In this document: piece after piece, positions 22,790 through 34,437 of the stretch
Position numbering within the stretch: the stretch's first letter is position 1
Layout of the letters: every line of letters starts with the position of its first letter
NCBI RefSeq assembly: GCF_023159225.1
Contig: NC_063162.1
Coordinates: forward strand, 87,387,438 to 87,451,437
DNA length: 64,000 nt
Origin: Perognathus longimembris pacificus
Lineage: Eukaryota; Chordata; Mammalia; Rodentia; Heteromyidae
Reading direction: 5' to 3'
Translations under genes and position numbers: made by a program
The notes under the pieces: model-generated
Databases searched by the model: none
What the model was told of the DNA's origin: nothing
Seen by the model: the letters and a program-made list of their open reading frames with translations, nothing else

Positions 22790-23240
22790 GGGCCCACAAA
22801 TTAACTAAAAGCAGAAGCTCCGAGGAATGGCCTCCATTCTGGGTGGAGCTATGTTACTTGGCAGTCGCCTTGGAATCCCGGGAGGACAGGATGTCTTTAT
22901 AATAAGGAACGGAAATCACCCCTAAGAAATACAACAGACCACCTGCCAGGCAACTTGACTTGTTTATGCTCATTAGAGATGACAGCAATAACAACTTCTC
23001 CTAACAACCTCTCTGGAACCCCTCCAAAAACAAGCACTAGGATTGTCCTGAACCAGGCTCAGCATGCGACATGGAGAACATCTCTTCCATTGCCCCACCT
23101 CCTTATCCTCCCTGGAGAGGATGAAGAAGTGCTACAGTCCCCATCTGCTGTAGCGTGACAGGTCTTCTCTCTCTGACCATCATTATCACCTTTCCCTTTC
23201 TCCCTCTTCCCTTCCTCCCTTTCCCCCTGCCCCTTCTTTC
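22790..23240. other. intergenic, no recognised element
   Basis: Unique-looking sequence, pyrimidine-rich at 23,160-23,245. Confidence 0.45.
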
Positions 23241-23244
23241 TCTA

Positions 23245-23478
23245 ACACCATTCTAGGGCTTGAATTCAGGTCTTAGATGCTGACCCTGACCTTTCCTGCT
23301 CTACCGTTTGAGCCACAGCTCCACTTCCAGTTTTTTTTTTTTTTTTTTTTTTTTGGTGGTTAATTGGAGATAAGAATCTCACGGACTTTTCTGCCAGAGC
23401 TGGCTTTGAGCCATGATCCTCAGACTTCAGCCTCCTGAGTGGTTAGGATTATAGGTGTGAGCCACTGGTTCCAGGCTC
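23245..23478 (-). mobile_element. SINE family B, minus
   Basis: CACCATTCTAGGGCTTGAAT...GGTGGTTAATTGGAGATAAG...GGTGTGAGCCACTGG, with an internal T22 run. Confidence 0.92.
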
Positions 23479-23479
23479 T

Positions 23480-25210
23480 TAACATCTTTTTATGTGAAGT
23501 AGAAGTGCCAGTGGCCAGACGTGACATGTGGAACTTCCGGATTGGGACCTGCGGGTCTAAAAACTCTGGTTTCACTACTTGAAACCAGGAGTGTATTTTC
23601 TTTATTGGCCTTGCTTACTGTCATTCTACTCATTACAGCCAGCGTTCTATGGGAAGAATTGTTTAAATGTGTTTTCATCTGTTTCCCCTGTGTCTAGGAC
23701 AGGGACTAGGACATAGTAGCACTTCAGTGAGTACACTGAAAGAATTTTCTGTCTATCCTCATTCACTTATAGAATTAATATAATATCATATAATACAGCC
23801 TAATATCATAATTTAATAGAAGTATTGCTTATTTTAGACTGCTGGTGAAGGCATTTGATAGCAAATTAATTTTGGTGGGCTAGAATGCTTTTAGGCAGTG
23901 TCATATCTTTGTCATATCAAGGTCATATAGACAATAAAATCATTCATTCATTCAATGGGCTGAAGGCCTCAGTTTCTAGGCCCATTTGTTACCTTAGTGA
24001 AAATGTGGATTCAACTCTACTTGAAGGGTAAAGTTTAACCTACCAGAAAGACCAATGCACTTGACTAAGCACATTTCACTGAAGTGAGTAAAGAAGGGAG
24101 TAGGGGAAATAGTAGAGAGGAAAGACCTAAGTGATACTGCCCTATTGTTACCCGAAGCCTCCCCTTTGTGAGCTCAGCTACTCTTTCCCTTCCTAGTTCT
24201 CTCCTCTCTTCCCTTAAAAGCTCCCCCTACTCCCTCTAAGCTCTCTTCTCCCAAACTACCCTAAATCTTACCAGCGTTTGGTCTATCAGGTTTAGCCATA
24301 GCCCAACAGCCATGTCTTAGCTTTCCCAGACAGAATCTGCTCTCCTGAGATCCTGGGTGGGTGGGTGGCCCATAGCTCTGAAGACATTCACAGAATGCAG
24401 TAACTAGGAAATTGGTTCCACCTTCCACTTTTAGATGAAACATGTGGGCCTGGAGAAGTGAGGGGAGGGGTGCATTGGCCACAGGACCAACTGAGGATGG
24501 CCCTGGGACATGGGTAGCCTGTCCTCTACTTTTTCACTACCCAATTTAATTTCTTTTGGTAATAATGAGGCTTCATAATTTATTGATGGGGTGAAATAGA
24601 ACTTGCTGAAGAGTCTATATGATCTGTAGCAACAAACAGATGGTCCTTAATAAAACATTAATAAGTAAAAGCAGATGGCATTTAATAAGGAAGTATATAA
24701 ACATGGCTGAGAGCCATCAAAAGCATTTTTTTCTGGACTGTTTAATAGTAGAAATTACCAGACAAGACATAAAAGGAAACCAGCATCTACATCACAATGT
24801 AAGAATATGTTTTTTTGTGTGTGGATGTTGTGGATAATAGATTTAGAATGTAATTTTAAGTGATTTAAAAAGATTTTAAGTGGTTTCAATATCAAACAGA
24901 AATGTAAAGTTAGAATATGAACTCAGGCCTGAGTTTAATGTGAGAATGAATTTCAGCAGATTCAAAGTCTGCCATTCTAGGGTTTAGTTTATCCATCTGT
25001 AAACTGGAGATGGTAATACAAAGTTATAAGAAGTCAGTAAAACACCAAGCTGCACACAAGTAAGCAGTAGAAAATGTACCAACCTGCATGTCCAACCTAC
25101 TGCCATTTCCTAACAGATTTCTGTATGAGATCTGAATTGGTCAATACCTATTGTCCTCTAAAAGCAAATGAGACCTTGATTTGTTAATGCTCTGAAGCCT
25201 TAGTGACACT
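23480..25210. other. intergenic, mostly unassigned
   Basis: MIR-like pieces at about 23,690-23,745 (AGGACAGGGACTAGGACATAG) and 24,965-25,040. Otherwise no supported gene. Confidence 0.45.
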
Positions 25211-25214
25211 TTTC

Positions 25215-25322
25215 CCTGATCACAGCATTTGCCTAACAATTGTGAGGCCTTAAATTCAATCCCCAGTAAATGGTAAGGAAGAAAAGAAGGGAGGGAGGAA
25301 GGACAGGAAGGAGGGCCAGAGG
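25215..25322 (+). mobile_element. tRNA-type SINE monomer, plus
   Basis: CACAGCATTTGCCTAACAAT...TTAAATTCAATCCCCAGTAA with a purine tail. Confidence 0.65.
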
Positions 25323-25559
25323 GACAGTAATATTCTAATACTCCTTGAAGTTAGCAGGGTTTGTGGGACTGCCCGTCCAAGGGATGACAATGGATCTGGC
25401 CACTCTTAGGAGCCCATAAGGTCTATGTTGGAGCAACCTAGGCAGCCTGGAACTCAAAAGATGGAATCCCTGCCAGGCCCATTCCTGAAGGAACAGGAAT
25501 ACCTTTCTCCAGCTGCACCCCCTCCAGCTAGGCCTTTAGGGAGGTGACTACATGAGAAT

Positions 25560-25752
25560 GGTGGTTACTTCTATCCTGTGAAGACTCAGCAAAAAGTTGC
25601 TCTATACAGAACGAAAAACCAGGTACTGAATCTGCCAGTGCTTTAATTGGGGACTTCTAACTTCCAGAACCGTGAGAAGCTAATTTCTTTTGTTTATAAG
25701 CTATCTGGTCTACGGAATGTTGTTATAGCAGCCTGAATGGACTAGGATATTT
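25560..25752 (+). mobile_element. MLT1/MaLR-type LTR 3' part
   Basis: GTGAAGACTCAGCAAAAAGT...CTTCCAGAACCGTGAGAAGC...TTGTTATAGCAGCCTGAATGG. Confidence 0.75.
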
Positions 25753-25814
25753 GGCAAGTCATCCTAGACCCTTGAGGCCAGGCAACTCATCTTTATCAGC
25801 TGAATGGTGTGCAT

Positions 25815-26072
25815 GTCTGGATGTGTGCACGTGTGCACGTATGCACGTATGCACATGTACATACACCAATACTAGGACTTGAACTCCAGGCCTGGGTGCT
25901 GTCCCTTAGCTTTTCAGCTTTTCCCATTCTATCACTTTACTTCCAGCTTTTTGCTGTTTAATGGGGGATAAGAGTCTTATGGACTGTCCCAGGCTGGCTT
26001 TGAACAGCAGTTTTCAGTCTTAGTCTCCTGAGTAGTTAGGACTAAAGTTGTGAGTCATTGGGCACTCACCTG
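25815..26072 (-). mobile_element. SINE family B, minus, with (GCAC/GTAT)n tail
   Basis: The alternating repeat at 25,822-25,860 is followed by CCAATACTAGGACTTGAACTC...TAAAGTTGTGAGTCATTGG. Confidence 0.88.
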
Positions 26073-26564
26073 CTTTTTCTTTAAATACCTAATCACTTGG
26101 GCAAAGTCAGCAACCACTTGTGTACATACTTATCCACCATCCATTAATTTTCACTGATTTTGTAGGAGAGTAAGGCCCCACAATCTGTTTGAAGAAACAA
26201 ACAAGAGGGTTCATTCTTTAACTCAACATTTTTAAAAAGTGAATGGCATGCAGTAAGTTCAAAGTTTGCAGTAGCATACAAAAGTTGTCTTCAGTTAGCT
26301 GACATTTTATGACAATTAGAAAAGTGCATGAAATTAGTAAGATGAACATCTAGCTGATGGAAGAAGAAAAGAGAGCCTGTAAAGCAGGGAAGAAACTAGG
26401 GTTGTTTTGGATGGGAGCTTTAACTGTGGGCCTCAGGGGAAGGCTTTACTATCACTACAATTTAGAGGCCAGCACAAAGTGCATACTGCCATGTGTCTTT
26501 GTGGATCTTGCTTTCTCCTTTCTGGGTTTGAAAGCAACCACATAGCTTCTTCACCCTTTTCTGT

Positions 26565-26800
26565 GTGTGCCGGTACTGGGACTTGAACTCAGTGCCTGGG
26601 AGCTAGCCCTTAGGTTTTTTTTTGCAAAGCTAGGCTCTACCACTTGAGCCACATCTCCTCTTCCAGTTTTTTTTTTTTTTTTTTTTGAGTTGAGAGACCA
26701 AAGTGTCACAGAATTTTCTGCCCAGGCTGGCCTCGAACTTCAGATCTCAGCCTCCTTAGTAGCTAGCTAGGATTACAGGTGGGAACCGCTGACACCCCGC
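26565..26800 (-). mobile_element. SINE family B, minus
   Basis: GTGCCGGTACTGGGACTTGA...TTACAGGTGGGAACCGCTGAC. Confidence 0.92.
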
Positions 26801-27272
26801 ATCTCCATACTAGTTGAAAGTATGCCCTTAGAGAGCAGAAACTATTTCCTCTTCTTCATTGACAAGGGAAATAATGATCTACAAATCCTGACTGAAAAGG
26901 TAATGGTCAAGTAGCAAGTGATCCTTAAGCACCCGCTAACCTTCGGTTTCCCCTGGAGTTTACCAGCACCTAATACAAGGGGAGGCCAAGTTTGAGGTCT
27001 CACCACAAATCCCGCGGTTCCTAGGGAGGGGCCCGACGGCGCCCACCCTAAGGCCGGGGTGGACAGTGAAGCGATGCAGTGAGTTCACACCCCAACGTTG
27101 GGTGGATGGCGTCGAAGCGTCTCCAGCCCACTGGACGAGGGGCTGACGTTCCCTCCGGTCCGGGCCTGCCTCCACGGACCTCCAGGGCGCTCGCGGCCCT
27201 CAGAGCCGCACCTGCCTCCCGGCCCTCGCCGCCCTCAGGTCCACGCCCCCTTCCTCAGCCCCGCCTCCGCTC

Positions 27273-27309
27273 CCCCGCCCCGCCCCGCCCGCCAAGCCAG
27301 GGGGCGGGG
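27273..27309. promoter_or_regulatory. cluster of GC boxes (SP1-type)
   Basis: Overlapping CCGCCC motifs are followed by GGGGCGGGG just ahead of the candidate exon 1. The motifs are seen directly; factor binding is inferred. Confidence 0.55.
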
Positions 27310-27408
27310 ACCGCACCCAGGTCCTGCGGCCGCCGAGGCCTGCGGGTTCCTCCGCCTGCCTGGTGCGTGAGCGTGCGGCGGCGGGGACTCGGCGGCGGCG
27401 GCGCGCGG
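27310..27408 (+). other. GSDME: candidate GSDME non-coding exon 1
   Basis: A strong donor, GCGCGG|GTAAGTG, lies at 27,408/27,409 inside the CpG island, just after the GC boxes. Human GSDME has a short 5' untranslated first exon, and the first coding exon here begins with 19 untranslated bases after its acceptor, so an upstream exon is required. The 3' boundary is chosen from the donor. The 5' boundary is a guess placed just after the GC boxes. Confidence 0.5.
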
Positions 27409-27845
27409 GTAAGTGCGCGGGGGCGCGAGCTGCGGGCTCCGTTCCGGCTCCTCCCCGGCTCCTCCCCTACCCCGCCGATTCGCGGGGTGCCGGCTCTCCG
27501 GGACCCCCCATCCCGCTGACCTCTGTCCCCACCCCCGACCCCGAGCCTTCCACGATGGAGCCCGCGCACCGGTCCATCGTGCCCCCCACGGGTGCGCCGC
27601 CCCGACCCTGCTCCTTCCTCCTTTGTCTCCGGTGTCTGCCTGGGTGCCGGGAGGCTTTCCGGGCGCCAGGGCCGCTGCGCGGGGGAGGCCAAGCCTGGGC
27701 TGACCTGCGGGGCCGGGCGAAGGAGCGCGGCATTCGGGACCCCCGCCCCCCTGTCCTCTGGGGCACTGCTTCCCAGCACCAACTGCTGGGAAAGACCGAC
27801 CGCAGGGCAGCGCCGAGGAAGCATCCGTTGTAGCCTGAGAAAAGC

Positions 27846-27880
27846 CATTCATTCATTCATTCACTCATTCATTCATTCAC
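27846..27880. repeat. (ATTC)n microsatellite
   Basis: Eight or nine ATTC units, with one ACTC variant, lie inside the CpG island, in intron 1 if exon 1 is called correctly. Confidence 0.9.
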
Positions 27881-28477
27881 GAGCGGTGTGACCCGGCCCC
27901 CAGCCTGGGGCTGGCGTCCGCGATATCCGCCCTCCAGGGGCAGGCGGGCAGGTCGACCGGAGAGGCTGCGAGACCCCGGGGAGGAAGAAGCGAGGGCGGA
28001 GCGGCCAGAGGAGCTGCTGTTCTCGCAAGCCACCCGCGGGTGCGTGGTGGACAGGAAAACGGCAGAATTGAGCGCGGGCAGCTGGATCTGACTGAGACGC
28101 AGTCCAGACCTGAGTGAGGGCTGGGCTCCTGGGCCCCCGGGCCCGGGCCCCTGGGCCTGCCTGCCTGCTGGAGCAGGAAGTTGTCGAAAACGTTGTTTTT
28201 CCCCTTAACTGCCTGGGGCGCCCAGGCTGCCCAGTGTTCTCAAGCCGCCGGGCCTTCTGTGGTCCACGTTACTTCCCAGAAGCCTTTGCTGCTTCTTTCC
28301 CCAAGCTAATGTGTGTGTGACCATCCTTTATGTCATGTCCTGATGCTGGGGTGTGCGTGCGGGCAGGGGCGGTGGGCTTGAATTTAGTGCCTCACGTTTT
28401 CCCATGGGCTTTCCCCCCTCGAGGATGGTGGACCACTTGAACCACATCATCTCCTATTCCAGCTTTTCTTTTCTTTT

Positions 28478-28673
28478 TTTGGCCAGTCCTGGGCCTTGGA
28501 CTCAGGGCCGGAGCACCGTCCCTGGCTTCTTCCCTCTCAAGGCCAGCACTCTGCCACCTGAGTCACAGCGCCCCTTCTGGCCGTTTTCCATATATGTGGT
28601 GCTGGGGAATCGAACCGAGAGCTTCAAGTGTAGGAGGCAAGCACTCTTGCCACTAGGCCATATTCCCAGCCCA
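28478..28673 (-). mobile_element. SINE family A, minus
   Basis: GGCCAGTCCTGGGCCTTGGAC...GGGGAATCGAACCGAGAGC...GCCATATTCCCAGCCC. It lies in GSDME intron 1. Confidence 0.93.
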
Positions 28674-28707
28674 CCAGCTTTTCTTTAAGAGATGGCAGAG
28701 TATCATT

Positions 28708-28905
28708 AAGGCTCAGGCTGGGCACCAGTGGCGCACACTGGTAATCTTGGCTACTCAAGAGCTGAGATCGGAGATTGTGGTTCTAAGCCAGTTCCACCAA
28801 GAACGTCTGTGAGACTCTTACTCTCCAGTTAATCACACATGCACAGCAGGACGTGGAGCTGTGGCTCAGGTGGTAGAGTGCTAGCCTTAAAAAAGCTCAG
28901 GTTCT
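28708..28905 (+). mobile_element. SINE family B, plus, 3' truncated
   Basis: GGCTGGGCACCAGTGGCGCAC...GGTGGTAGAGTGCTAGCC. Confidence 0.88.
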
Positions 28906-28998
28906 GGGCTGCAGCTATCACAAAATATGAAAGGATGGCACTTCCGTTTTAACAGGGTGAATTTCACATTGTGATTTAGGAAACTGAGGAAAATTTAA

Positions 28999-29205
28999 GG
29001 GGCTGAGAATATGGCCTAGTGGTCGAGTGTTTGCCTCGTATACTTGAAACCCTAGGTTCGATTCCTCGGCACTACATATGTACAAAAAAGTCAGTAGTGG
29101 CACTGTGGCTCAAGTGGTAGAGTGCTATCCTTGAGCAAAAAGAAGCCAGGGACAGTGCTCAGGCCATGAGTTCAAGCCCTAGGGCTGGCAAACAAAAGAA
29201 AAAAA
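28999..29205 (+). mobile_element. SINE family A, plus
   Basis: GGGGCTGAGAATATGGCCTAG...GGTTCGATTCCTCGGCAC...GAGTTCAAGCCCTAGGGC. Both boxes are preserved. Confidence 0.93.
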
Positions 29206-29989
29206 AATAATTTAAAATATGTTGAAGTTGTTAGAAACGACCCAGGCACACATGTATAACAATGTCTCATTTCTTCAGGGACCCCAGAAGTGAGGTTTAT
29301 CATAACAATGACTTTTGTTTTCACCATAACCAGTACTGTTCTTTTGAACACACTTATCTTACACAATGAATCCTATGTACCCCAAATTTCAAAAGAAAAA
29401 AATAGAGATCAACAGAGTAGGGCATTCCTTCTCTGGAGTCAGAGAGCCTCCAGAAGAATCTCAAGGGAGGAAAAATTCTCTTGGTGACTTTCAAGGCCTT
29501 CCAGTTTCTCCTGGAACAGCACAAGTTGGGGCTGTTGCTCCTTCCAGGGAAGGGTCCCAGGTGATTTGGGGGTGGGGGAGGGGAAGGCTTAAGGGAGCAG
29601 GCCTTGCCCTTGGTTTGGATGCTGTCAGGAAAGAGTGTAAAGGAGAGGAGATCAGAATGAAGCCACAGCTGTGGGTGGTCAGGAAGCCTCAGTGGGTCAC
29701 TGCCATGACTGGAGGGAGGTCCAGGTCATTTTTGGTCATTCTTGTGGTTTGGATAATGTCTATGTTTGGTCTGGGTCAGCCATGAGACTGAGTGGTCTTG
29801 TTTTGATGTTTGGTGAAGTGGCCTTGCTTCATGTTGATGGCCCATGCCACTGTTGGCATCAGCAGAAGCATGGCAGGCCTTCTCCTAACTACCCCAGGGC
29901 TGTGATGATAGCCTGGCTCCTGCTTATCTTTCTTTCTTATGCTGGCACCTTCCTAATATCTTCAAAAGCCACTTTGCACATCTGTAACA

Positions 29990-30080
29990 TGTGGACAACC
30001 TGTGCATCCCAGAGTTGGAAAGATTTGAGGAATCTTGCACAAAGTGTGCATTCAGCCCAGTACCTGACACATGGCAGGGT
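29990..30080 (+). mobile_element. MIR-like fragment
   Basis: CAGTACCTGACACATGGCAGG resembles the MIR 3' part (AGTGCCTGGCACATAGTAGG). Confidence 0.45.
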
Positions 30081-30509
30081 CTTCCCTGATATTTGTCAAG
30101 TGTGTTTGATATCGAAGCTTCTGGTCAACAACTGTTTCAGCAATTCGAGCCCTGGGAAGGGTGCGGCAAGAGGATCTTGAGCAAGACTTTTGTCTCAGAA
30201 AAACGGGGAGGGCGGGAAAGAAGAAGGAAGGAGAGTTTCTACCTAGCAAATTTGAGCCCTAAGTTCAAACCCCGGCACTGTCAAAATAGAAAATAAAAAC
30301 TCAAAACTTATTCTTCCTGAGAATATATAGGACCAGGGTCAGAAAGCTACTAGTAATACTGTAGTAATTACTGTAGTATTCTAAGTAAAGGTACTACAGA
30401 GCTAGGTAAAGCAAGTGTTTTCTGATAATGCAGAAAAGATTTCATGTTGAAGAAAGTGAAGTGAACAGCTAAAATGCAAGACTATTCCCAGGTTTAAGAT
30501 TTTAATTTT

Positions 30510-30742
30510 TGGTGCTTGTCCTGGGGCTTGAACTTACGGTCTGGGCACTGACCCTGAGCTGCTTTTGTTCAAGGCAAGCAGTCTACTACTTGAGCCACAG
30601 CTCAGCTTGCCACTATTTTTGGTGGTTACTTGGAGGTAAGAGTCTCATGGACTTTCCTGCCAGAACTGGCTTTGAACCACGATCCTCAGATCTCAGCCTC
30701 TTGAGTAGCTGGGATTACAGGAGTGAGCCACCTACACCTGGC
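30510..30742 (-). mobile_element. SINE family B, minus
   Basis: GGTGCTTGTCCTGGGGCTTG...TACAGGAGTGAGCCACCTAC. Confidence 0.93.
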
Positions 30743-31363
30743 AGGTTAAATTTTTTTATTTGCTTTCTTTGTGTACTGGTTTTCCTTATTCTGTGAGTGT
30801 GTGAGGTGTATGTGTACATATGAATATATCTGGTTATGTTCCATTTGTGAATTATAATAGATATTTATGACCCTTATCCATGTTTCTATTGGAGTGTTTT
30901 AAGTTTTATTTGTGCAAGTTTTTTTTTTTAAATAAGCATTTTTTGGGGTCATAAATGTTACAGGTACTTCATTTATTTGCCTCTTGACTGACATTGTTTA
31001 AGAGAGTTGCTTCTCCTTTGGTCTGGATCCTTACTAACTACAATAAACAAAGCTCCCTGTCTTCCTGGATAGGAACAAATAAAACTTTTTTGTTATTAGC
31101 CACTGAGAGTTGGGGGTTGTTGTTTCTGGAGTATAATCTAGCCTATCCTGACTGATATTTTCTCTTTCTGTATCTCAGGTAGATTTATTTATCCTTACCT
31201 AAACTCATTAGCCAGTTTACTAGAAAGCAGATGCTCTTTCATGTGAACCGATGAGACTATAGAACATGATAACTTTAGAAAAAAAACACAACATAATGTA
31301 GCTTCGCATTTGTCTTTAGGATAATCTTACTTTCTTTTTTCCAGATAGTTTTGGGTCTTCAAA

Positions 31364-31574
31364 ATGTTTGCCAAAGCAACAAGGAATTTTCTTAAAGAAG
31401 TTGATGATGATGGTAACCTGATTTCAGTCTCAAACTTGAATGACTCTGATAAATTACAACTTCTAAGTCTGGTGACTAAAAAGAGGAGATACTGGTGCTG
31501 GCAGAGACCCAAGTACCAGTTTCTATCTGTCACCCTGGGAGATGTACTGACAGAAGATCAATCTCTGAATCCAG
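31364..31574 (+). CDS. GSDME: GSDME coding exon 2 (residues 1-70 plus 1 base)
   Basis: This is the start of gasdermin E, the cytosolic pore-forming effector that caspase-3 or granzyme B activates to permeabilise the plasma membrane. The acceptor TTTTTTCCAG ends at 31,344 and leaves 19 untranslated bases before an ATG in context AAAATGT. The donor CCAG|GTATGT follows 31,574. The peptide opens MFAKATRNFL and includes NLNDSDKLQLLSLVTKK and WCWQRPKYQ, near-identical to human GSDME as I remember it. Visible features are the amphipathic N-terminal helix with K4, R7 and K11, a basic patch at residues 39-42 (KKRR, membrane-lipid contact in the family), and Cys45. The exon ends in phase 1 and joins exon 3 to make a Val codon. 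Confidence 0.97.
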
Positions 31575-32279
31575 GTATGTCCCTTTGTACGCATTCTGTA
31601 ATCAGTCTAGAATTGAAGGTGGTTTTTCAAGATATGTGTTGTCTAGAATTGAGGGGGATACCTTCTAACAAATTCTCCTTTCCTTTCTGTGATATCTTAA
31701 GCATATCCTTTCATACAGTGCAAAAATTCTCCAGTCTCATAGCGTAATGAATTAATATGGTTCTTCAGTGTTGTCATAAATATCAGTCATGCTCACTGTA
31801 GATGGTGTAGTCATTCAACACAAGAGGGCTGGGTTCCTTACCCCAAATTTGGTTTAGTGTTGGGACTTGTTATGTGTCACACTGATCAAGAGGGTGGAAG
31901 GAGACGGGTGTATTGGTGCGGACACTTGCAGCCAGTGTGACTGGAGAATCTGTGACCGCCATCAGCATCTGGGGCTGGAGCATCCTGCTGGTGTAGAGTG
32001 GTGATGCCAAGCGGCACGGCTTTGTTTGCTGAGCAGATGCAGCATGGTTATTTTTTGTTCATTTTTACCATTCAGAACAACATTGGCATGTGTTACCCAA
32101 GGGTGTGAAGATAGAAGGAATAAAGGGTGGTTGTTGGTGGTCCATTGATAATAGCCTGTTGGTTCTTTTCATCTCTTCTCTTGTCAGCAGCAATTGATGG
32201 CTTGATGTCAAAGTGTACACAAAGGACATCTTCTGTGGAGGTGTGTCTAGGGTGGCATTTGAGTGTGCACAGCCTTTTT

Positions 32280-32528
32280 CTGTTTGTTTTTTTTTTTTTT
32301 TTTTCTTTTCTGGTTCTGGGGTTTGAACTCAGCGCCTGGGTGCTTTCCCTTAGCTTTTTTATTCACGGCGGATGCTCTATCATTTGAGCCACAGCTTCAT
32401 TTCTGGCCATTTGCTGGTTAATTGCAGATATAGTTTCGCACACTTTACTGCCCAGGTTGGTTTGGCTTGGAATCATGACCACAGATCTCAGCCTCCTGTG
32501 TAGCTATGATTACAGGTGTGAGCCACAA
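32280..32528 (-). mobile_element. SINE family B, minus
   Basis: A T-rich tail and GGTTCTGGGGTTTGAACTC...TTACAGGTGTGAGCCACAAAG. Confidence 0.92.
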
Positions 32529-32854
32529 AGTCTTGATTTTCCCTGTCTGCTGCAAGACAAGATTGGAAACAAGAGTTCCTAACAGCAATGGTGGGCCTGA
32601 TACCAGAACTGTGTCCTGTAGTGAGAATGGCTGTGTATGCAGTAGCCTTTGGGAGAACCTGGGTCTGTTCTGTTTATCAGAAGGGATCTGGTTTGGTGCA
32701 AACCCACCTGTCTGTCAAGACTGTGAATTTACTCTTTGTACATAATATCAGCTAGTAACCAGAATCCATTGGGTAGTTACCATTAATTCTCTCTGAATAA
32801 CACATGAAAATCTCAGTTCGGGGAGGAGTTGTCTAAGGTCTGCCAGGGCTTGAG

Positions 32855-32945
32855 GAAGTGGCTCAGAACTAGACTGCTTGCATTTATGAAACCATGGGCT
32901 CAATCTTTAGCGGAAATAAACAAAAACAAATATAAATAACAGTAA
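32855..32945 (+). mobile_element. tRNA-type SINE monomer, plus
   Basis: GGAAGTGGCTCAGAACTAGA...CATGGGCTCAATCTTTAGCG with an A-rich tail. Confidence 0.65.
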
Positions 32946-33628
32946 AAACCTGGAGTCCTAATAAGGTTGGCAGTTCAAATATGAGATCATCTGATATTCA
33001 TCTTGCGAGTTCAGACACAAAGGGCAGAGCCTGCAGGCACTGACAACAATCACCTGGATATGGTCAGGATGGTGGGAGTGGGGGTGGGGGCAGGGCTGCA
33101 GTCCCCAGCTGACTTGATTCAAGCTGGGGTGTTAGCTGTTACTTCTTAGTGTGGCATATTCCTTAGTGTGTGGGAGCCAGGAAGAAGGGGTAGGAGTGAG
33201 GGTTGTATGTTCAGGGTTAGGGCATGTCTGTGACTTTATCAGGAAAACAGATAAGGAATTGCTTCATAAGGATTGAATGATTGGCTAGCCTTCAGCTAGA
33301 AGAATGTAAATATGAGACGGAATTACTTGAGTGGAGATGGTAGCTTAGCCCAAGGGATTGATGTCTAAGACTGGTGACCAAAATGGCCAAGGACAGTCAG
33401 GTGGCTGACCCGGCAGATGGGAAGGCCCATCTGGGGTATGAGGATGTGTTGCCCTCCCCTTAGCTTAAAACACTTTCTTTACTATATCATAGTCTGCTTT
33501 TAAATGTTTTGCTAAACTGTATAAATGCTTTTAATGCTCTCTTCTATATTTATTGGGATTGTAAAACAATAATCCAGAGTTCCCTGGTGAGTTAGAGCAA
33601 CCAGATTCCATCTGCACCTTAAAAAAAT

Positions 33629-33850
33629 TACTTTCTTCTTATTATAAAGGTGATGTACAAAGCGGTTACAATTACATAAGTCAGGTAAAGAGTACATTTC
33701 TTTTTGGACAATGTCACCTCTCCCTTCACTTTCTTCCAATTTTTCCCTCCTGTCCCTCCCTACAAGTTACAGAGTTCATTTTAAAGATGGTGTTCAGTGA
33801 ATACCACTGCTGCATTTGTTCCCTCTATCCCTTCATTTCTGCGCCCCCAC
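33629..33850 (-). mobile_element. older L1 3' end, minus
   Basis: TTATTATAAAGGTGATGTAC...GGTTACAATTACATAAGTC...GAGTACATTTCTTTTTGG, then a C/T-rich tract. It is colinear with, but more diverged than, the L1 at 51-306. Confidence 0.6.
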
Positions 33851-33947
33851 TGTATCCTCCCAAAGACAGATAAATGAACAAACAAGACAAAAAGAAAAAA
33901 AAAAACACTATTGCTTCCATTTCCTGGGCTTCACTTTTTTTTTTCTT

Positions 33948-34140
33948 GGCCGGTCCTGGGTCTTGGACTCAGGGCCTGAGCACTGTCCCTGGCTTCTTTT
34001 TTTGCTCAAGGCTAGCACTCTACCACTTGAGCCACAGTGCCACTTCTGGCCATTTTCTATATATGTGGTGCTGGGGAATCGAACCCAGGGCTTCATGTAT
34101 ACGAGGCAAGCACTCTTGCCACTAGGCCATATTCCTAGCT
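33948..34140 (-). mobile_element. SINE family A, minus
   Basis: GGCCGGTCCTGGGTCTTGGAC...GGGGAATCGAACCCAGGGC...GCCATATTCCTAGC. CTTCACTTT appears on both sides. Confidence 0.95.
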
Positions 34141-34211
34141 GGACTTCACTTTGATAAATATTATTTTATATGATAGGCATTGTGTCTTTGTGTTGCTTCT
34201 TTTTTCTTTTT

Positions 34212-34437
34212 TGCGTGCTGGTACTGGGATTTGAACTCCCAGCCTGTGACTTAATATTTTTGCTCAGTGAAGCTGGTACTCTACTCCTTAAGCCACAGCT
34301 CCACTTCTGGGTTTTTGGTGGTTAACTGAAGATAAGAGTCTCACTTGGGACTTGCTACACAGGTTAGCTTTGTACCTTGATCCTCAGATCTCAACCTCCT
34401 GAGTAGCTAGGATTACAGGCGGGAGCCCTTGGCTTTG
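34212..34437 (-). mobile_element. SINE family B, minus
   Basis: TGCGTGCTGGTACTGGGATTT...TTACAGGCGGGAGCCCTTGG. It ends about 145 bases before GSDME exon 3. Confidence 0.92.

Larger units (their letters stand above)
27000..28200. promoter_or_regulatory. GSDME: CpG island promoter of GSDME
   Basis: This is the only stretch in the window with very high GC and abundant CpG; the flanks drop back to AT-rich, CpG-poor sequence. It holds clustered GC boxes (CCCCGCCCCGCCC type at about 27,273-27,294 and GGGGCGGGG at 27,301-27,309), as expected for SP1-family binding. No TATA box is visible, so dispersed initiation is likely. It lies about 4 kb upstream of the GSDME start codon in the right orientation. 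Such islands are often bidirectional, but I see no gene on the opposite side. Confidence 0.8.
27409..31344 (+). other. GSDME: GSDME intron 1
   Basis: This runs from the candidate exon 1 donor to the exon 2 acceptor. The first 800 bases are CpG island. It then holds SINEs at 28,478, 28,708, 28,999 and 30,510, a MIR-like piece near 29,990-30,080 and an old repeat end near 31,030-31,160. The part 29,200-29,990 is unique-looking with no recognised gene. Confidence 0.5.

Noticed and set aside
27079..27852. Several overlapping open frames of 90-205 codons on both strands in the CpG island
   Set aside because: Open only because stop codons are rare in very GC-rich DNA. Compositions are Pro/Arg/Gly/Ala-rich, no domain is recognisable, and frames overlap on both strands.
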